Positions 11,601 to 24,542 of a stretch of 46,376 nucleotides of DNA are shown piece by piece; position 1 is the first letter of the stretch; the number at the start of each line of letters is the position of its first letter. Below the pieces are notes generated by a model, which searched no databases, was not told the DNA's origin, and worked only from the letters and a program-made list of their open reading frames with translations. Position numbers and translations under genes: made by a program. Source of the DNA: Dipetalonema caudispina (lineage: Eukaryota; Nematoda; Chromadorea; Rhabditida; Onchocercidae); NCBI GenBank assembly GCA_013365325.1, contig JABVXV010000422.1, positions 1 to 46,376 of the forward strand, given 5' to 3'.

Positions 11601-14600
11601 TGTCATCATAAGGACATATAATTTGGGATGGTATAAGGAAAATCATTAAAGAAAAATTTCAAAAAAAGCTTTTGTTGATTCTGGGTAATGCCAAAGGTTT
11701 CTAAGAAATACGTTTTGAGAGCTGCGTTTACATAATGGTGAAAATTTGCGCATAATTTTAGGGACTCGAGAGATCCAAATATGGCAGAATGCTTAAAAAA
11801 TGGTGCTGGTTTATTGAAATGTTGTCTTCCCTACCTCAAAGAAAAGAAGAAGCATGTTGATGATTTCATAAAACTGCTTCAAGATAACGAAGAATTGGCT
11901 CGTGTAACAACAAAGGTGGGCAGAATTGAAATATTTTGAAATGAACTATTTTTATTTGATATGTTTCACTTAGTTTGCTGTTTTCAGTTCGAGGAACAAG
12001 TAATGGGTAAGATATCTATAATTCAGCAACTCGATATCGTTCATCAAAATGTTGTGCGTTACACGATTTTACTGGAGGCATACAAAAAGCACTTAGTCCC
12101 TCAGTCTGGCGAATTGGAAGTATGTAAAGGTTGGTTCTGATTAGAAGTTTGTTTTGTACGGCATTAAGGGAACTAATTATTGTCCCTTTCAAGTAGCCTA
12201 ACGTATTCTTTCGACCGCTTTTAGTAAAGTTTTATAAACAAAAAATTTTATATAGCGAACCACTTTTATCTTTATTATTCAGAAGCATTGGTACAATTAT
12301 CAAAAGTATCAGAATTAGTTGATCGACAAATTAGTCGAGCTGAATTGGAAAAACGTTTAATTGATTTGTATCGACGGCTTGAGGTACCTTTATTGCTGAG
12401 AAAAACTTTTCATTCATTTTCAGTTAGCCGAAATATTTAAGAAGCTTGCATGAAAATTGAAATTTGCAGGGGAAGTTTAATGTTTTCGAAGCAAATCGTC
12501 ATCTTTTGTTTGAAGGCGAATTGATGAAACAGTCGCGGAAGGATTTACAACCTCGTTATCTGATATTAGTATGTTCTCTTTTTCCCATACCCTTCTTTTT
12601 CTTTCAATTTAATGAGTTGTATAAATTCTAGTAACCTTTTGCGAATTATATTTTGAATAGCAAAAATTTAGTTGTTAAGAATGGGATGTTGTTTTCTGGC
12701 GATTAAGCGAGATGATGTCTTCAGGCGTGCAGTATTAGAAACACTGTGCTGCTAATTGAAAACGACATTTTAGTTAGGCTACATTAATAATATACATAAT
12801 TCATAGGAGATATCTATTCTCGATTGGTTTGAAACAGCCAGTACGAAATCTCACCATAGTTCACATTTTCTCAAACTATTCTGATAGCAAAACATCGTGA
12901 TAGGCAGTAAATGTGAAGGAGACGTAAATGATAATAAATCTAAAGTGTTACACACTGGTTCTATAAAAATGTTTAAGTTTTGCAGTTCTCGGATGTGTTA
13001 TTAATTTGTAAATATTCAAGAACGCCTTCGCTTGGAACAGATGCTAACTTTCATTCTGAGTTTTATAAATTTCTTGTTTCTCGGATTCGTGTTAAAGCAG
13101 AAGAACATGGAGAATACGAAACTCATTTTCAGCTATACACCACACAGAAAAGTGCCGTTTTTATCGCAAAGTATGTTTCGTTTTTGCTGAAGATTTATTC
13201 ATTCGAGACTCATTATTCTGTTTATTGCTAAAGTAACTAGGTAGACCATCACAAAATTCAATCTGTCCGCTGCAGAGGACGAAAAAGCGATAGTTAGACG
13301 GTATAGAAACAAGATATGAAATATCTCTCCTAAAATCTTTAGTAAAACGAGAAGATGCTGTTATGTATTAGTTGGCAAAACCATTTATAACTTGTGTTGC
13401 ACTTCCACAGAAAGGTGACTTGCACTGCGTAACTGAATGTTACTAATAATTTAATTACTTCAAGCTTTTGATGCTTAATTTGTGAGAAGTTTCATTTTAA
13501 CAAATGAAAGAATGTAGCTGGATCTTTAGAACGAAACGAGAAAGAGATGATTGGGTGAAACGAATCAATGAAGCAAAGATGGAGGCAAAAGAGCTGCGTC
13601 GCATTAAAGCTGCTAGAAATAAGGTCGTTCCTAAATAATTCATTCAAAAAGATAGCTGATGTTTTATTCATAATTTTCCCAACTTCATTTTCAGATTCTC
13701 AATATTCGAGTAGTGCACAAAGATGAGCCAACGGGTGAGGGTACATCGGCATCGGACAGTCGATCGGATCACAATGTTTCATTGCCCACCAGTGGAAAGC
13801 ACAAGTATACACCATTATGGATACCTGATCCAAAAGCAACATCGTGCATGATGGCTGGTTGTTCTACAAAATTCAATGTTCTGAATCGTCGCCATCACTG
13901 CCGTGAATGTGGATACGTAAGTTTATTCATATTTTCATATTGGAAAAATAGCTTTCATTTTTGATTTTATAACTCCGTAAATATAAAAAAATATATTAGA
14001 AAAATCAAAGCTTTCAGTTTTAATTTTTTTTGGGAGATTTCACTTAGAATACGTTAATAAAAGTCATAAAGCGAAGAAAATATTGACTTGTTTGGAACTC
14101 GTACATTGATATGCCTTCGTAATATAAGGGGAAATTTTTTGAATGACGTTATCAATCGAAGTAAAAGGATGGAATTTTCTGGGATTCAACTTAAATTTTT
14201 ATTTGAATAAGTGAAAATTTTATCTCAGATGTCAAATTGCCCATAGATTATTTTCTAGCAAAAAAAAGTCTTGAATTCTTGGATTTGACTGAATCGATTT
14301 CATATTTAGTTGGAACTAAATAATCCAATTACAGTTAATATGTCGTGCCTGTGTTGGTTATGCTCCTGTCAAAACTAACAGTTACTATGTGCGAACCAAA
14401 GTTTGTCCAGAATGTTACGTTAAAATCATCAAAAAATGTTTGTTTAATATCGTGGTTTTTTTTGATGTTTCTGAAAATTGGTCTCTTTATTTGTGTTCGA
14501 ATAATTTCGAAATTCTTAATTTTATGTTTTGCTTAAGTTGATACATTTAGATCTTTTTTTCAGGGAGAGGAGAATTAGGAAGCACGACTTTCACAGCTCC

Positions 14601-15356
14601 GGAAAATGAATTTCTGACGAAAACTAGTGTCCCTAGTCGAAATGCGGAAGGAGTAGTGTCTGGCACTGTGTTTCTTAGGTTATTTTTCTTACTACATAGA
14701 TTCATTTTTCTATGATAATGCAATATGAGCATTTTATATGATACTAATAAATCCTCATTCTTTTCAGGAATCAAAAAGGTGGTGAAAATGAAAAGTGGGG
14801 TCGGCTTACATCGCATGCAGATGGTGTCTTAGTGCTGTGCTTCTATGATGCGGAGTTTGTGAGTTTATGCAAATGTTTTGTAAATCCTAGTAACCCTTAT
14901 TCCTTTTTGATAAAAAAGCTCATCTCGATTATGTCTTCCTGGAAATTTGAGAAAAAAATGGATACTGATATCAATTAAATTACGGAGTAAAAGACAAAAG
15001 TGCATGAACTAAAAGTTTTTGCCACTTAAGGATGTAGATCCGGTGGCGCGCTACGTTCTTCTAGGATTTACTCTATATGTGCAAGAATTAGATGATGGTG
15101 GTCGTTTGTTTGAGCTACGGCATGCTAATCAAGTAAATGAAAGGAATGGTATTTCGCTCCATTTTCGAATTGCACATTCGGGAAGTGCTGAAAGGTTGTT
15201 ACTTGATACTTGGTTGATTATTAATTTGATGATTGAAGAAATATTTTATAGTGATATTTTAATCTTAATTTTGAAAATATTTATCTCTTATTCTGTTTTA
15301 GGTGGTATAAGACGCTAAAAAGAGGGCTGGGAAATGGTGGCACTATATTTTCATAA
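8663..15356 (+). CDS. exc-5: FGD-family Rho GEF (DH-PH-FYVE-PH), EXC-5-like
   Basis: Twenty-one exons: 8663-8786, 8983-9086, 9434-9516, 9808-9990, 10106-10288, 10553-10637, 10781-10963, 11217-11306, 11399-11568, 11762-11915, 11988-12129, 12283-12383, 12470-12568, 12986-13170, 13530-13623, 13695-13916, 14335-14437, 14564-14678, 14768-14858, 15031-15194, 15302-15356. Phases agree and give 909 aa. Residues 1-315 are Ser-rich and variable. The DH domain spans about 322-510. PH1 is about 548-645 ([22 protein letters not shown]). The FYVE domain is about 700-765, with [13 protein letters not shown] and eight cysteines (711, 716, 729, 732, 737, 740, 758, 761). PH2 ends near the C-terminus (WYKTLKRG). 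FGD proteins activate Cdc42 and bind phosphoinositides; C. elegans EXC-5 shapes the excretory canal. The first cysteine pair is CX4C where other FYVE domains have CX2C. The symbol is by family likeness. Confidence 0.92.
10385..10552 (+). other. Optional in-frame 5' extension of FGD exon 6
   Basis: A TTTTTAG acceptor ends at 10384. From 10385 to the start of exon 6 (10553) the reading frame is open for exactly 168 nt (56 codons) and matches the incoming phase from exon 5. Using this acceptor would therefore add 56 residues to the N-terminal linker. The first half is charged (RSRDKKYR); the second is hydrophobic, as expected of T-rich intron sequence. It may be a real alternative or chance. Confidence 0.3.
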
Positions 15357-16736
15357 CCGGTAAAGCTGGAGCTTCACTTCATATTTTTTTTTCTTTTTTT
15401 TACCAGTGATATCAATGGTGTCTCCTCATTATCACAACCTATTTTTGGTCATTACTGATTTTTAGTGTTAATGTTCTCTCAACTGTATAGCTTTACTGCA
15501 TAGAATTCGTGTATATATTTATGTTTAACTCATAATTCCATACTTTGCAATACACATTGTATTTATTGACGCTATTTCAGTTCCAGGAATTGTATAACGT
15601 CTTAATAATCAATTCGGTTAACCCAGCGATGGGCATGCACGGCACTGCATGCTGTATGGAATTCATGAAGATAATAATACAACAGATATTACGGGTAACG
15701 TTAATATGTGGTTGTTCGAGTCAGCGCTGGTTTCCGAATTTGCTTAAGTGATTCTGGTGTAAAAATGCCCCGAGATCGGGGAAATCTTCAGTTCTGGACG
15801 ATGACCTCTGAGGGACGTAGTACAGGATGACCCTAGCCAAACAAGTGGCTATATAGAGGACAAACTTAGAAACCTAGTGTATCTCATGCGTATATTATAA
15901 CCGTTAAATTCTGAAACATCCTTTCCTCTCATTCAATTCAGGAAAAAACTTTTCAAGTGGAATTGGGGAACCAATAGAGAAAGGATGAGAAAAGAGGGAA
16001 ACCGTGCTTCACTTATTTTACTCTTATATGTGCTGTTCTCTACAGCCATAAAATTGTTCCGTTTATTTAAATATACGCCTCTATACTTTCTGTTAGTACC
16101 ATAACATGTAGATATTAAGTAAGCCACATTAACACTTCCAGTGATGACATGCCAGGTTCCAATATAAATAAATGAACGCTAAGAGATCAAGGATATGGGA
16201 CAAACTGATTTGAAGATCAGCTTGAAAATAACACATTGACCGGTTCCAACTTATGTCTCCTATTGAGAAGGGAAGGCAGACAAGATGTGTCTTATAGCTT
16301 ACCTTTCTGACATTACCTTTGTCGTAGTCAAACTATCACACAAATTATAGGCCAATAGGAGGACTCCACAAACAACGAATTTATTGTTAGTGAGGTCACG
16401 ATTGTGACAATGGAACAAGGCAGAAAAGTGAGATATCCACAGAACGATCGTTAAAATCAATTAAATAAAATTCTGAGATGGTTCATTCATTAAAAAACCA
16501 CAATAAATTTTCGTGGTAGAACAACTGGTGAAAGAAAAATGAATCAAAAACAAGATCATAAACAATCACTAAACACCAGTATGGTGTTATGCATTATTTC
16601 AAATCAGAGAACTGATGAAATCGTGAATTGATGAAGTCTGTCTAGTGCAACAGAAATTTCCTCGATATATCGAATCGAGTGGGAGATTGTGAAACAACAT
16701 TATCATGAAATGTGAAAAAAAGGGGATCGATGCAAC
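15357..16736. other. Convergent intergenic region between FGD and MetAP1
   Basis: This region holds both 3' UTRs. No domain-bearing frame is present. A locally GC-richer patch at about 15765-15850 contains a compact hairpin, CCCCGAGATCGGGG (15768-15781). It stands out from the AT-rich surroundings and may be a remnant of inserted sequence, which I cannot identify. Confidence 0.5.
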
Positions 16737-19625
16737 CTAATCTGAGGAATAACTTTTTTCCAGTTGATCCATGAACCAAGGTCGACCCGTATTCCGAGCT
16801 GTCAACACGTCGCATCCGGACTCAGTCACCAACAGCGTCTGTTCGAACTGTGCAGATGGTTTCCCATCACTCTAGATTGGTCAGCAGTTATCACAATGAA
16901 ATTAAGAATCGAAAGTGTTCCGAAATCTCGAAGATTCATTTCGTTTATCTCGAACTTTAAAAAGGAAAGCGCAAAGAGATAACGCACGGTAACAGCAGTC
17001 CAATTGTCCGGCCAACGTTCATTGTTATGTCCACCAGCGTTAATCATTGGCTCGATGGTAAACGTATTGCCAGCCTTCATAACTCCCGTTGCTTTGTTTT
17101 CTAGAAAAGATAACCAAAAGCTGCCTGAAACAAAAGCAAATGACGTTCAGGTAAGACCTGAAAATCATTCGCCATTGTTCCTCTTGTTCATTTAAGGTCT
17201 AAAAAAAAGTTCACTTGTTTAGTGATAGAGACCACAGATAGAAACGAAATTTCAAACATTAAAGTAAATGAGTAAAAGCATACTTGCATAATGTGGCACA
17301 TTTGGGACAGTGTGAAAAAGCCTGAAACAATGACAGATTGGAAAATGATGAATTGTTTTTTGAAAAATCCTCGAACTTCAGAATCTATTCTAATTGAAGG
17401 GTATACAGGAGAGTTTCAAAAAAAGACGTGCAGAAGAACCTGTGAATTCCATGCCCACAATATGTCTTAACAACTGAGAAGCCATGCGCATTTGCATGTT
17501 TCTGGATAACGTTGCCAATGTCACGGAAGCGCACACCCGGACGGACTGAAATAAGCAAATCCTTAATTTTTTGCGTATAAAATCAGAAGATGGGGTCTTG
17601 CTGGGGGAGGGGGAGGGGAGGGGAAAAAAAAGGAGAAGCTAGTACTTAAACTTTAGGGGAAGTTCTAAATGTGCAAAAGACTACTGTTAGATAGCTATAA
17701 TCACCGAGATCGATAGCATGCTGCAAGCATTCATATGTAACCTTCACCAATTTCCTCGTATCTTCCTTAACCTTGTCACCGATCAAAAATGTTTCGTTTA
17801 GATCACCATGAAAGCCACGATGATATACTGTCACATCGACTGCAAATCACTACGTTCATTTAGCACTTACTATCACTCACTTCGTGCTGCAAACTCGAAG
17901 AAGTATTAGAACTGGTTTGGAGATTAATTAAATGAAAAAGGGAGGAGTAATTACATTAGAAAGTACCGTTGCAAATATCGCCGTTCTCAAGCTTTCGCAT
18001 ATCTGGAATTCCATGACAAATGACTTCATTAATTGATGTGCAAACGCTCTTCGGAAACTGATGATACCTGAATAACTCTGAGTGTCACAATTCCAGATAG
18101 TTTAATTCTGACTTGATAACAAATCCCAAAGCATGATATTCATCCTGACAATTAGTGTACGTGCATGGAGGGTATCTGAGGAAATAAACAGATTGTAATT
18201 CATTTGAAATAATAAACCTTACCCAAGAGGAGAGGGATAACAGTCTCTTTCGATACAAGCTTCATGGACAATAGCATCGATGTGATCTGTGGTAATACCG
18301 GGTTCGCAAGCCCCAGCTGCTTCATCCAGCACTTCTCTAGCTAGTTTACAAACTGTTCTCATGCTTTCTATTTCGTCATCATCGAGCACCTGAAATGCTC
18401 ACTCCCATGACAAAAACTTATTCCTGAACACTGTGACAATATTCCATCTTTTTTCCTTAATTTTTTGATAAAGTATTAGAATTTTGAACTTTAAATTCTT
18501 GTCGTTTGTAAAAACTTCGTAATAATTCTGGAAGCTAATTCGATCATTTTGAATCTACACTTAATTTTGCCAAAATGAACTCTCCCAGAGGAGTCTTTAA
18601 AAAGATAAAAGTGAAAAAACAAAAGAATTCTACTTTTCAGCATTCTTGAACCAACTTTAATTTCATTAATATTTCTTGCAACTTGTTCGCCTTCCGAGAT
18701 GCCATCTGCACGAAATGCATAATCAGGTTTCGAGATAGTATCTGGAACCTCGCGTTTCTGCCCCATTGGTGCTGGACGCAGCAACCCGGTAAAATGATAA
18801 TAAGGCCATGGATTATACTGTTCTGGAGATCCAGTACATGCCAAATGTATCAATTTATGAAATGCCCAACTATTTTTGAAACATTCCTGAAATAAACCTT
18901 ACAAGTATTAAAACTTAAAGTTTAATTTCGGAAGATTCGGGAAGAGTAGAAAAAATGTACAAAACTGGTGAATCCACAGCTCAAACCGAATGGCAAGCTA
19001 CCAATAGCTCGGTGTGTTGGTCACTGTTATGCTGCCCATAATTATACTGTGATCATACCCTTATTACAGACGAACATCCTCTTTGGAAAACAGCTCGAAA
19101 TTCCAACCGTATTAAAATCCATTCTTATGTAAAACTTTTGGTAATGCAAACCATAACAGTTACGATATCTAGATTCCCTGACGGCATTTCCCGAACCTAC
19201 TTACCACGCTCTCCTTATTCCAGCCAACATGTGATATCGATTTCACTGCTTATAAGTAGTGTTATACAATCCATTTAACCGGTACCAATGGACCGGAAGT
19301 ACGATCAGCCATCTTCGCCCATTTCATCGCCTTTTAACACCACCTTCATTTTAAAGTAAAATACTTCAGAATGTAACAAAGTGCTACAGGTCCGAATTGA
19401 TTAGTGAGTAGTACTAACCTGAGAGCAAAAGTAGGAATCCCTCAGTTTAAGTTCGATGCACGTAGGGCAGCGTAGCTTGGCCGTATTGGTGCATTCCGGA
19501 GAGCTGCACAGATTCCCATCCATCGGCCGATCGCCGCCCATCACACATGCCCACTGATGAACGCATCGCGGAGGGTACAAAGACGAATTTTCCAACAAAA
19601 CTCGACCAGTTACTTGCTCGCCCAT
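16737..19625 (-). CDS. map-1: Methionine aminopeptidase 1 (MetAP1) with N-terminal zinc finger
   Basis: Nine exons (minus strand): 19625-19419, 18886-18656, 18389-18223, 18067-17967, 17839-17705, 17545-17440, 17321-17284, 17100-16988, 16871-16737. All phases agree, giving 410 aa from the first in-frame ATG. Human MetAP1 is 386 aa. Downstream ATGs at 19541 (Met29, 382 aa) and 19523 (Met35, 376 aa) fit the family better, so the true start is unsettled. The enzyme removes initiator Met co-translationally. The C6H2 zinc finger uses C40, C45, C53, C56, C67, C71, H79 and H83 and is split by intron 1. The dinuclear metal ligands of the pita-bread fold are present: D237 and D248 ([19 protein letters not shown]), H319 ([11 protein letters not shown]), E345 (FTIEPM) and E376 (QFEQTLLVT). 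H220 in ICHGIP is also kept, so it should be active. Confidence 0.94.
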
Positions 19626-20390
19626 ACCTTTGATGAAATTTATTACGTATCATGCGGCGAACTCATGTATCAAACGTGTCCTATTTCGCCAGTGATAGGA
19701 TTTTGTTTAGTGATAATTATATTGCTGCTTGATGGAGATTATCCATCCAACAAGTCTAATTTCCAGGAAAATAGCAAGGGCACGGTACAGCGACGAGGAG
19801 TTGAAGCTGAAGACAAAGATGCAGGGCAAATAATTCTAGTATGGTATCATCTAAGGACATTGAAGTTTGACCTATAGGCAGAACGGCTGAATACTGGGGA
19901 TAATCCGGACGGTTAGTAATCGAAAGGGATGTTAGTATCATTTAAGGGACACAGAAAATTTGAGACAAAGAGCTTGAAACAGGTAAGCTTGATATCACAG
20001 TTATGCCAATAACGGATGTGAGAATGTCAAGGCTTAAAATCTTTAGAAAATTTTCCGGACTCCTTTATCTTTGCAAATTAATTTCTGTGCCCTAATAATC
20101 AGTGCACTTTGGGTATTTGAGGAAGCACAGAAGGAAGCGGGATGAGGTATTGAGCCAGTACCCCAGGAAATTCTGGTACTACTCAAGGAAAACATTGCCC
20201 AAAAACCCTGAATTTAAGAAAAAAAACCTCACAGTGTGACCTTATTCCGTAGCATCCATGGAAATAACTGGAGATAACCGTCTCAGTTGAATCCGCCCAT
20301 ATCTAATGAGTTGAGGAGCTGAATATCACGATTTCCTACATTTAACTATATACTATTTTTTTCTCTTCCAGGAAAAAAATTTGCATTTTC

Positions 20391-20636
20391 TCAATTTTTG
20401 GGCAATTTTCCCAAAGGCTGTCGTCCTCGATGAGTCCTAGGGATCTCTTGCACATGATTCGACGAATCACTGTAGTCTCTTGGCTTATTCCACGGAATTT
20501 CCATTTCAAAACTTGTGGCTTCCTTTTTTACTTTCAGTCCCTTTTTATGTCTTGATGTAATTTGAATCACACTGCACACTTCATCATCTACCGATGGGAT
20601 CGTTGTTGTTAGTGAGCAATATTTCACTCCCTTTCA
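20391..20636 (-). other. Unassigned open frame, possible exon of unknown gene
   Basis: An open frame on the minus strand ends at 20391 and begins after a TGA at 20636. It has no ATG start, so it could only be an internal or terminal exon; TTTGAAAG (ending about 20631) is a poor acceptor. The translation is compositionally mixed (PSVDDEVCSVIQITSRHKKG, then FEMEIPWNKPRDYSD) rather than AT-driven, which is why I note it. I recognise no family and found no partner exon. Confidence 0.15.
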
Positions 20637-21891
20637 AAATTCAAGAGTTATTTCACGGATTAATCCCTACTGTACATTTGTTGTTGACATTCCTGCAATA
20701 CAAAAAAAGGGAAGAAGTGAGTGTTTACAAGTGTAATCATTGATGTTTTTATATTTAACATATTTCTACATGCCTTTCTTATACGAAATTTACACCTTCA
20801 TGTGGTTTTTTTTCTTTCGACTACTAAGATTACTTTTAAAATCTGAAGAAAGTATAAGTAGCGGTGGGTATGCTTGAAATCTTTTTTTATAGTTATTTCA
20901 AAAAGTTGATTATTCTTGCCTTCCCTTTTTTCTTTTTGTAACGCTCTTTACTTGAAAATTTGGACGACTTTAAAATTACCATTGTGGGAAAATAAAAACT
21001 TTGAAACTTCATTTCATACTTGACAATTTTCGCAAATAAGCAAATGTCATCTTTAATTCATCATCATCTTCAAATGGCATTACAGTTGTAGTCAAAGGTA
21101 CTTCTGAAAAGTATTTGAAAACAAGAAAGGTAGAACGATGGATTGCATCATCTATTACAGTGCTTGTATTTTATATGCAAATTATTCCCAACCCAAACTT
21201 GTTGTTCATTTCCGGTAAAAACGAATTATCATGAAGTAGTACTCAGGTATTAAGTGTATTATTTCGAGCATGTTTTCAGTGCATTATTTTTCCAGATTAC
21301 CATACAGTAAAGATGGATTATACGAATTATTTTTGTTTTTATTTTTGTTTCAAAGATTATCAGAAATACTTGAAAACTTGAGAGGAATTATAATTTCACA
21401 GAAACACACAGACAGACGACACAAACAAATACAGATAGAGACATAAACAGAAAGAGGTGAATATGCGAAACATACATATATTCTTGTTATGCTATCTATC
21501 GACAAGCGGAATTGTAGGGATAACTGTGACGGAAGGGAAAACATTTGCGCCGATCTAGCAAATGTAAGCTTTTTATGATATGTGACAAGAAAGAACTAGT
21601 TTTATGAGACCGTGCGAGCAGAAATAATTCTCAGTTGCATGAGGACCGAAAACCAGTAAGTAGTCTCGACATGAGAAAGGGAGGAGGGCGAACAAAGATC
21701 AATCACCTTCTATTCCCTTTCCCCTTCCATGTATCCCGCTTTCCCCTCTACTCTTACTCTTCCATCTATCACATGAGATTTCGAAGTGTTTTTTTTCTCC
21801 TATCCATAATTTTCATTCTGATTGATGATGGTACTGTAACCAGGATGATCATTATCATTATTGCCCCCTCCTATCTTTATCGCTTACAACT

Positions 21892-21970
21892 ACCACCATC
21901 ACCACCATCACCATCATCACCATCATCACCATCATCACCATCATCATCATCATCATCATCATCATTATCA
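21892..21970. repeat. CAT/CAC trinucleotide microsatellite
   Basis: An interrupted array of CAC and CAT triplets, partly organised as a 9-bp CATCATCAC unit, ends in pure CAT. It produces a proline/serine-rich frame that should not be read as protein. Confidence 0.95.
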
Positions 21971-22049
21971 ATCATCTCACTGTTAATATCATAATCAGAC
22001 CAACTTATGATTACGAGCTTCCTAAGATTATTCTATTCTTGTCCATCAT

Positions 22050-22095
22050 TCTCTCTGTTTCAAAAGGAAGGAGAGAGATTGTTTGAGACAGAGAA
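22050..22095. repeat. Inverted repeat, 13-bp arms with one mismatch
   Basis: TCTCTGTTTCAAA (22052-22064) pairs with TTTGAGACAGAGA (22082-22094) with one mismatch, around a 17-nt loop rich in purines. The stem is too short for a typical microRNA precursor and has no neighbouring gene context. Confidence 0.45.
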
Positions 22096-22950
22096 TCTGC
22101 TGCTATTCCAGGTTATAGTGTTGCATTTCAACCTTTTTTTCTTTTTGCTTTTAACTTGACAAATTCCCGACTTCTATTCACTTAATGATGTTTCATTCAA
22201 AATGATAATTCTGCCTTGGTAACTTCATAGTTCCGACTTATTTTATACAATTATCAACAAAATTTAATTTTCAAAGTAAAGCAGTGTTACCTTGTGATGT
22301 AAAATCTTAATTTCCTAAATTGATTTACACTCCTCCAGAAGTTTAACTTTACCATTTCTCTAGGATAAAGTAGGCTTAGAAATAAAATCAGGTATTTGAA
22401 GAAAATGCGAGAAAGTTAAAATCAATTCAATAATTTTACATAGAAAAATGGCAAATAAGCACTGAGAATAGAAAAGGATCGATATCCTTTACCAATCCCT
22501 GTGTCTGATCAATGGGAAATGCGAAATACAGGCAAATTCTGCAGCCGTAAAATGAGTATCCTGTAAAATTATTGAATTAAAGCATGATTTATCTTAGAAA
22601 TTTGAAGGTCTATAAATTCAAAATTACGGAAATATGGTAACACAACATCTTAACATCTTATAAAATGTAATTATTGCGTTATATGTTCATCGAGTTACAG
22701 ACGACAAAGACTGCCGACTGTAAATGACATTTCCTGATGTAATATATCCTGCTGTCAAATCCTCCTCCCTTCATCATTTAAAAAATACAATTATGCATCG
22801 ATTTCAACCTTTTTGTAGTCTGCTTTGCTATACCCTGCCTCTTTTTTCCTTCGGTGCATGATCTATCGCACATCTATTTTTCAAATGATTCATGTACGCA
22901 AACCACTTTGTCAAAGATATTCCATATTGGAAAGCCAAAACGGATATATT

Positions 22951-22990
22951 TTTTTTTCTTTCTTTTTTTTTAAAAAAAAAAGAAAGAAAA
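22951..22990. repeat. Near-perfect zero-loop palindrome of T/C and A/G tracts
   Basis: The left arm is TTTTCTTTC followed by nine T, and the right arm is ten A followed by GAAAGAAAA. Apart from a one-base difference in tract length the arms are perfectly complementary with no loop, so the DNA can extrude a cruciform or hairpin of about 18 bp. Confidence 0.7.
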
Positions 22991-24517
22991 TGGTATTTAG
23001 TTGTAATAACTTTGTACTAGAATAAGCTATATTGCATCATTGCAATTATGAACTTATTGACATCTTTGTGTTTATCAACTATATTGAACGGATAGGTGTC
23101 GCGATTTTGAGACCGATAAGATGGACAACAATGTGCAAACAAATTGTAAAGAATTGTGCTTCTGCACCAAGAAAAAAAATTAATGCTGATAACAGAATTC
23201 AATGTCAAATAATTTCGGCGACAAACAAATGGAACGGTTATCCTGTGGAAGAGAAGTGTCAGTTCTGGATAGTAGTTCATTTCTTTTCGCGACGAAGTCG
23301 AATTTTCTGTGCTATTTTCTACCTTGATTTAATAATCGTTAACTAAATCAGTTGCACTAGAAAATTCTTTTGAAGCAACCCTTACTCACACATCATATTC
23401 TGAATAAGTAAGCAGTTGAGTACAATTATTTGCCTGAATTCACCATTTTCAGAACATAACAATTCAAGCAAGTTTTGCGATTTGGAACTTCACTGTTTTG
23501 GATATTGTATTCCCCATAAACACTTACAGAACATGCCTTGTTGGATAATTCCAAAAGCACTGATTTTAAAATAGCAGTTGTAGAAGAGCGATAGTACTTG
23601 TTTGGAGTTCAATGTAAGTAGGATTGTTGTTATGATCGTGATTAAAAATACAGCAATATTAGTGCAGTTCGATGGAGTTGTTAAATTTCAAAAAAAAGGC
23701 TCCCGTTCAGTGCTCCACTTGTTCCCTTTGATTTGTCTTTGCTGTGTTTGCCAAACTTTCAATCTTCAATTTTAATCGTAATTTCCTCTGAAATTGGAGT
23801 TTCCGATTTATAAAAAACAAAATTTTTTGGATTTTTCAAGCTGTTAAGATGGTGCGTATTTATTCATTCAAGGTCCACTTTCCTACCTTGGCTCATTTAA
23901 TGAGTATCTGATTTAATAGGGATACTTATTTTAATTGCAACGAACACTGCTGCATTCTTCAAAAGCGTTCATTCTTTAGCCACATTCATCACATCCAAAT
24001 AATTTAGATTTTCGGGTATTCAAAATAATTTAGTACGAGTCAGCAATAAAGGCAGAAATGAGTTAGACATAAGGAGGGAAAGGATATGGGAGGCGTTGAG
24101 AAGAGTTGATATGAATTCTGATAAAAATGTCTCATGAAGGTCAAGGATAGCGGGATTGAGCCACTTTAGACTCTTATTGACCTTCAATTTTTTCATGATA
24201 CCTTTCTTCTCATTATTTGTTTGTAACACCATCATGACATTCTTTTAGATCCAAATTTCCACCGGTAATGTCATTGTATATAAAAATGTTCTATATAACA
24301 AGGTCTTTTAACCGACAAGTTATTTCGTTTCAAATTTTAATAAACTTGCCGGTCAAAAGCAATTATATAAATAAAATAATGATTAATCGTCCAACGAATT
24401 TCATTTGCTCGCAGAAACTGATACAAGTTTCAATTATTAAATTAAACTAATTCAGAAAAAAACTCAGGAAATTTCTACAGAAATCCCATAATACACAACA
24501 TATACAATTAGGTCGCC

Positions 24518-24542
24518 AAAAAAAAAAAAAAAAAAAAAAAAA
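24518..24542. repeat. Poly(A) tract, 25 nt
   Basis: An uninterrupted run of A on the plus strand follows GGTCGCC. No target-site duplication or retrocopied gene could be recognised upstream, so a retroposition origin is unproven. Confidence 0.9.

Noticed and set aside
21635..21994. 119-codon frame rich in proline and serine
   Set aside because: Its second half is the CAT/CAC microsatellite read in frame, and the rest has no family signal.
22050..22095. Inverted repeat as a microRNA precursor
   Set aside because: The stem is only about 13 bp with a mismatch, far shorter than a typical precursor.
23032..23346. 104-codon plus-strand frame as a gene
   Set aside because: Mixed composition but no recognised motif, no splice partners, and a minus-strand frame of similar length overlaps it.
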